A DNA stretch of 9,691 nucleotides, from positions 1,796 through 11,486 of the forward strand of contig MHDW01000229.1 of NCBI GenBank assembly GCA_001803645.1, in the 5' to 3' direction. Source of the stretch: Nitrospirae bacterium GWC2_42_7. GTDB taxonomy: Bacteria; Nitrospirota; Thermodesulfovibrionia; Thermodesulfovibrionales; UBA6898. Every line of letters begins with the position of its first letter. Position 1 is the first letter of the stretch. A program made the position numbers and the translations under genes. Under the pieces are notes generated by a model. It was not told the origin of the DNA. It ran no database searches and saw only the letters and a list, made by a program, of their open reading frames with translations. Shown in pieces: positions 6,861 to 9,691 of the stretch.

Positions 6861-9518
6861 CTATTTAAAATTTAATGCGTCCCTTGTTATCTTTGCTTTT
6901 ATCTCCCCTAAGTCTTTCCCTTTGGGCATTACAAAAAGGCATTTGCCGTTGCTCTTCAATTCCCAAAGTTCGCCAAGCCTGCGTTTTTCTTTTGAATCAT
7001 CGTTGCTCCAGCGGTCCGCTCCTTTGTATTCTACTACCAGCATACGTCCGTCTTTGAGCTTGCAGGCAAAATCTGGATAAAACTTGTCTGTTGCTGTCTG
7101 AAACCAGAAAGAAAAATTAGGTTGACGGTCAAGATTCCTCGTCCAGAATTCCACTTCATCCATCTGGTCAATAAACTGAGCACAGAGAAATTCCTCCCCT
7201 TCCCCAGCCAATTCGCCGACCTTCGTGTAGTAGTGCTTATTGAACGAGTCTGATGCAGAGCACCATGTGCGAGCAGGGTATTGATCAGGCAGATATGAAA
7301 AACAGCGCTCTGGAGATACAAAAATCTGCTCTCCTCCACTGCCGAACAACAATTCCTGGTGTGCCTTTTGCCGGGACGCCTGTCTGTAGGCTTTGATCTT
7401 TTCCTCAGCAATTTTGCGCAATTCAAATTTCTTACGGACAAGTTGGCCAAGGGGCATTACCTTGTTATCCAGAAGATCACCAGTCATAGTTGTAAGGAAG
7501 ATTATCTTTTCCTGAGAAGATAGCTCTATAAAATAAAGATTCCTGTCGAGCCAATTGATCAATTCCGCCTCTGTCCAATTCTCAACTACATTAATAAGCA
7601 AAAGCTCCCGGTTCAGTTCAGGAATAAACCTGCTCTTAATCCTTCCTTCATCCCCAACGTCGATTTCGCCGAACTGCCCCTTTTCTCCGCTCAGGATGCT
7701 GAACTCCTCTTTGGACAACTTTGCATCAAAACTGTTCAGATCCCAGCCATTTTCTATAAGATGATCTTCCTCTAAAAACTCTAATTGCTCTTCCCGTTTG
7801 ATACACATCACAGGAATCTCAAACAGGAAGCCTCGTTCAGCAGGACTTTTAAAAATCTCTGTAATCTGTTCGTTATACTTATGCACCTCATTCGCCCACT
7901 CTTCACGTGCCAACTCTGAGACCAGCAATTCCTTGACCGCTTCTTCCTCCCCTGCATCAATAACAGACCTCAAAATTATAGTTTTGCTTATCGGATCAAT
8001 CTCAAGCTTTTTCTGTAATTCCGGGTAAAGCTGTTTTGGGTCAGGGACTTCAGGTAAGGTAATCGTCTTTGGCGGAAGAGCTTTGTGAGCATACTGAAGA
8101 CCAAGTGCTTCTTGCGCTGGTTCTAATGGCCTGATAAAATCCTGGGCCTCTTGGCGATTGAAGCCATTTTCTACCAGAGCATCAACGAGATTCTGGGCAG
8201 CCTCTGCGAAGTTTGGAGACGCAACAAAGGCATATGCACGGTTCAGGTCTTTATCAACCCTCGGCTTGCAATACGGCAGGCGTAAGACACGTCCAAGTAT
8301 CTGTTCGACAGCTCCGATTGCTCGTTGCTCTGCGACCGAGCAGAGCACATATGCAAACGGACAGTCCCAGCCTTCACGCAATGCCTGTACTGTGATGATA
8401 TAACGGATTTCACATTTTTCATCCGATAGGTCTATGCCTTCCAAGCCTCGGGTCTCACCTGTTGCCCGTACAATCTGGTCTGAGGGAATATGATGGTCTT
8501 CAATTAGAGTTTTTTCTATGACATCAACGGTCAATGTTGCATGCCCCTGCCTTCGCGGCTGGGCCTGAAGCAGCATGATCGGGCGGATGTAGTCGCCTGA
8601 CTTGCGGCGATCTTCAATCGCCTTCTTTTCGAGGTTAACACGTTCCGCAATAGCATCGCTCAGTAGAGACTGCCAGTCAGTCCGCGTCTCAAGGCGAATA
8701 GGAAGTTTGATCATATTTTCCGCCTTCAATTCAGCAGCGGAAACACTGTGCAGGACATTGCTCGGATTATGGCTGCTATCCGGAGTTGCAGTAAACTCGA
8801 TGATTGCAGATGGCCTGAATCTGGCTAGCGTGTCAAACGAGAGGTTAGTCCTGGCATTATGGGCTTCGTCGACGATCACCAATGGACGGTGTATTCTCAT
8901 GACATTCGCGAGCGAGTATGGAGTTAAACCGTTTGAATCTCTGTCGAGTTTTTCCATAAGTTCATTTGGCAGATTTTTAAAATGATGGTCAAGTGCTCCG
9001 GAGCTTTCATAAACCTTACGGCCTTCCTTGTCTTCCACACGAAACGCCTGAAGTGTTGCAACAATGATCACGGTTGATCCGGACAAGTCACCAGCCCTCA
9101 GATACAGAGCCTCGCTTATATCTTTGATCGTTACAGCTCCGAGGTTGCTCTCCAAAGCCTGTCGATACGCATGTTCCCGATCCTTCAGTGCATTCAGTGT
9201 CTGTTCTCTTATAGCGTTTGACGGCACAAGCCACAGCACGAGGGAATTATCTTTCTTTAAATATTCCTTATTTGCCACTGCAACGGCATGGCATGCAAGC
9301 AGCGTCTTACCGCCTCCGGTTGGAAGTCGAAGACAGACATAAGGAATGTCAGCCAGTTCAGAGGGCTCCTTGATTGATCGGTACGGAATACCTTGTTCCC
9401 ATAACTGTCGCGTGGTCTGATAAAAAGCAGCGTCAGCATCCTTCATGCAATCGCATGCCTTAAGATACATGCGGAGTGATTCGAGGGCCTTTTCCTGATA
9501 GTCTTTTAGTTGTAGCAT
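6861..9518 (-). CDS. Type III restriction enzyme Res-like helicase-nuclease
   Basis: An 885-residue, apparently intact superfamily 2 helicase with a C-terminal nuclease motif. Seen in order: an N-terminal LKDYQEKAL Q-like motif (4-12), Walker A LPTGGGKT at 65-72, DEAH at 217-220, TATP (motif III) at 243-246, LREGWDCP at 380-387 and the arginine-finger motif QILGRVLRLP at 406-415. Near the C-terminus, YPDFACKLKDGR followed by VVEYKG gives a PD-(D/E)xK site (Asp816, Glu830, Lys832). Motor plus C-terminal nuclease is the plan of type III Res subunits, which cut unmethylated DNA together with Mod. Known Res proteins are usually somewhat longer and often carry DEPH rather than DEAH. The start overlaps the upstream gene's stop (TAATG), with Shine-Dalgarno AAGGA 7 bases before. 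By eye it is richer in G+C than the pilus genes. Residues 420-800 have no motif I recognise. Other phage-defence helicase-nucleases are an alternative. Confidence 0.82.
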   Translation of the reverse strand: MLQLKDYQEKALESLRMYLKACDCMKDADAAFYQTTRQLWEQGIPYRSIKEPSELADIPYVCLRLPTGGGKTLLACHAVAVANKEYLKKDNSLVLWLVPSNAIREQTLNALKDREHAYRQALESNLGAVTIKDISEALYLRAGDLSGSTVIIVATLQAFRVEDKEGRKVYESSGALDHHFKNLPNELMEKLDRDSNGLTPYSLANVMRIHRPLVIVDEAHNARTNLSFDTLARFRPSAIIEFTATPDSSHNPSNVLHSVSAAELKAENMIKLPIRLETRTDWQSLLSDAIAERVNLEKKAIEDRRKSGDYIRPIMLLQAQPRRQGHATLTVDVIEKTLIEDHHIPSDQIVRATGETRGLEGIDLSDEKCEIRYIITVQALREGWDCPFAYVLCSVAEQRAIGAVEQILGRVLRLPYCKPRVDKDLNRAYAFVASPNFAEAAQNLVDALVENGFNRQEAQDFIRPLEPAQEALGLQYAHKALPPKTITLPEVPDPKQLYPELQKKLEIDPISKTIILRSVIDAGEEEAVKELLVSELAREEWANEVHKYNEQITEIFKSPAERGFLFEIPVMCIKREEQLEFLEEDHLIENGWDLNSFDAKLSKEEFSILSGEKGQFGEIDVGDEGRIKSRFIPELNRELLLINVVENWTEAELINWLDRNLYFIELSSQEKIIFLTTMTGDLLDNKVMPLGQLVRKKFELRKIAEEKIKAYRQASRQKAHQELLFGSGGEQIFVSPERCFSYLPDQYPARTWCSASDSFNKHYYTKVGELAGEGEEFLCAQFIDQMDEVEFWTRNLDRQPNFSFWFQTATDKFYPDFACKLKDGRMLVVEYKGADRWSNDDSKEKRRLGELWELKSNGKCLFVMPKGKDLGEIKAKITRDALNFK

Positions 9519-9691
9519 TACCGTGTCCTTATCTCATACGGGGTTTGCCGAAAGATAATATTCTCACGCTTTAGCCTCTGCGGACTGAGCCGACATGCAG
9601 TCCCGTAAATCACTCTCGTTCCGTCGTGAGCAGGCAGATTGCGGAGCACATCATTTGTCAGCACATTTCCGCCATTCGGCTGTTTATCGCC
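9518..9691 (-). CDS. C-terminal end of probable type III modification methyltransferase (5' part outside window)
   Basis: Only the last 57 codons plus TAA are inside the window, open in frame to the right edge. The tail contains GNVLTNDVLRNLP and VIYGTACRLSPQRLKRENI, and ends in a TPYEIRTR-like segment. This resembles C-termini I associate with adenine-specific Mod-type methyltransferases paired with Res helicases, but no catalytic motif (DPPY, FxGxG) is inside the window, so the call leans on context. Type III operons run mod then res, and this gene precedes the Res-like gene with a one-base TAATG overlap. If it is Mod, it would carry the target recognition and methylation role and protect host DNA. 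The existence of a coding tail is well supported; the identity is moderate. Confidence 0.6.
   Translation of the reverse strand, partial: GDKQPNGGNVLTNDVLRNLPAHDGTRVIYGTACRLSPQRLKRENIIFRQTPYEIRTR
9526..9530 (-). promoter_or_regulatory. Ribosome binding site of the Res-like gene
   Basis: AAGGA on the minus strand, 7 bases before the ATG at 9518, lies inside the last codons of the upstream gene. It supports that start and translational coupling across the TAATG overlap. Confidence 0.7.

Noticed and set aside
7034..7450. Minus-strand open frame of 138 codons inside the Res-like gene
   Set aside because: It is an out-of-frame reading of the nuclease region; the Res frame is intact there with the PD-(D/E)xK motif.

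Overview
The window reads as chromosomal DNA of a Gram-negative-type bacterium of moderate to low G+C content. The evidence is a type IV pilus motor cluster ordered pilB-pilT-pilC-pilS, a layout familiar from Deltaproteobacteria and Nitrospirota-like lineages. No gene here fixes the phylum, and I place it no more precisely than that. Both ends of the window cut through genes.

Left part (1-5588, minus strand): one tightly packed operon, transcribed right to left. pilB (extension ATPase) comes first, then pilT (retraction ATPase), pilC (inner-membrane platform) and the start of pilS (six-helix membrane sensor histidine kinase with a PAS domain, cut by the window edge). Gaps are 11, 3 and 5 bases. 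The Shine-Dalgarno sequences of pilT and pilC overlap the stop codon of the gene before. PilB and PilT drive pilin addition and removal through PilC. PilS, with a response regulator expected just outside the window, would adjust pilin expression.

Middle (5589-5794): an AT-rich divergent intergenic region. It holds a good -35/-10 pair that ends almost on the pilB start codon, a tandem AT-rich 10-mer, and a perfect 12-bp GC-rich palindrome. To its right, on the plus strand, a two-gene unit follows: a small stand-alone Toprim-domain protein (5795-6223), overlapped by 17 bases by a YraN/UPF0102 nuclease-fold protein (6207-6554).

Right part (6555-9691, minus strand): a complete tRNA-Ala(GGC) gene with encoded CCA and the G3-U70 identity pair. 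Next to it are the last two genes of what looks like a type III restriction-modification operon: the C-terminal 57 codons of a probable modification methyltransferase, and, overlapping it by one base (TAATG), a complete 885-residue helicase-nuclease (Res-like). By eye this block is richer in G+C than the pilus operon, which fits horizontal acquisition, but no integrase, IS element or direct repeat is visible. I see no CRISPR array, rRNA, clear rho-independent terminator or transposon in the window.

I found no demonstrably new system. The items most worth a second look are the coupled Toprim-YraN pair, the palindrome in the divergent promoter region, and the apparent leaderless start of pilB.
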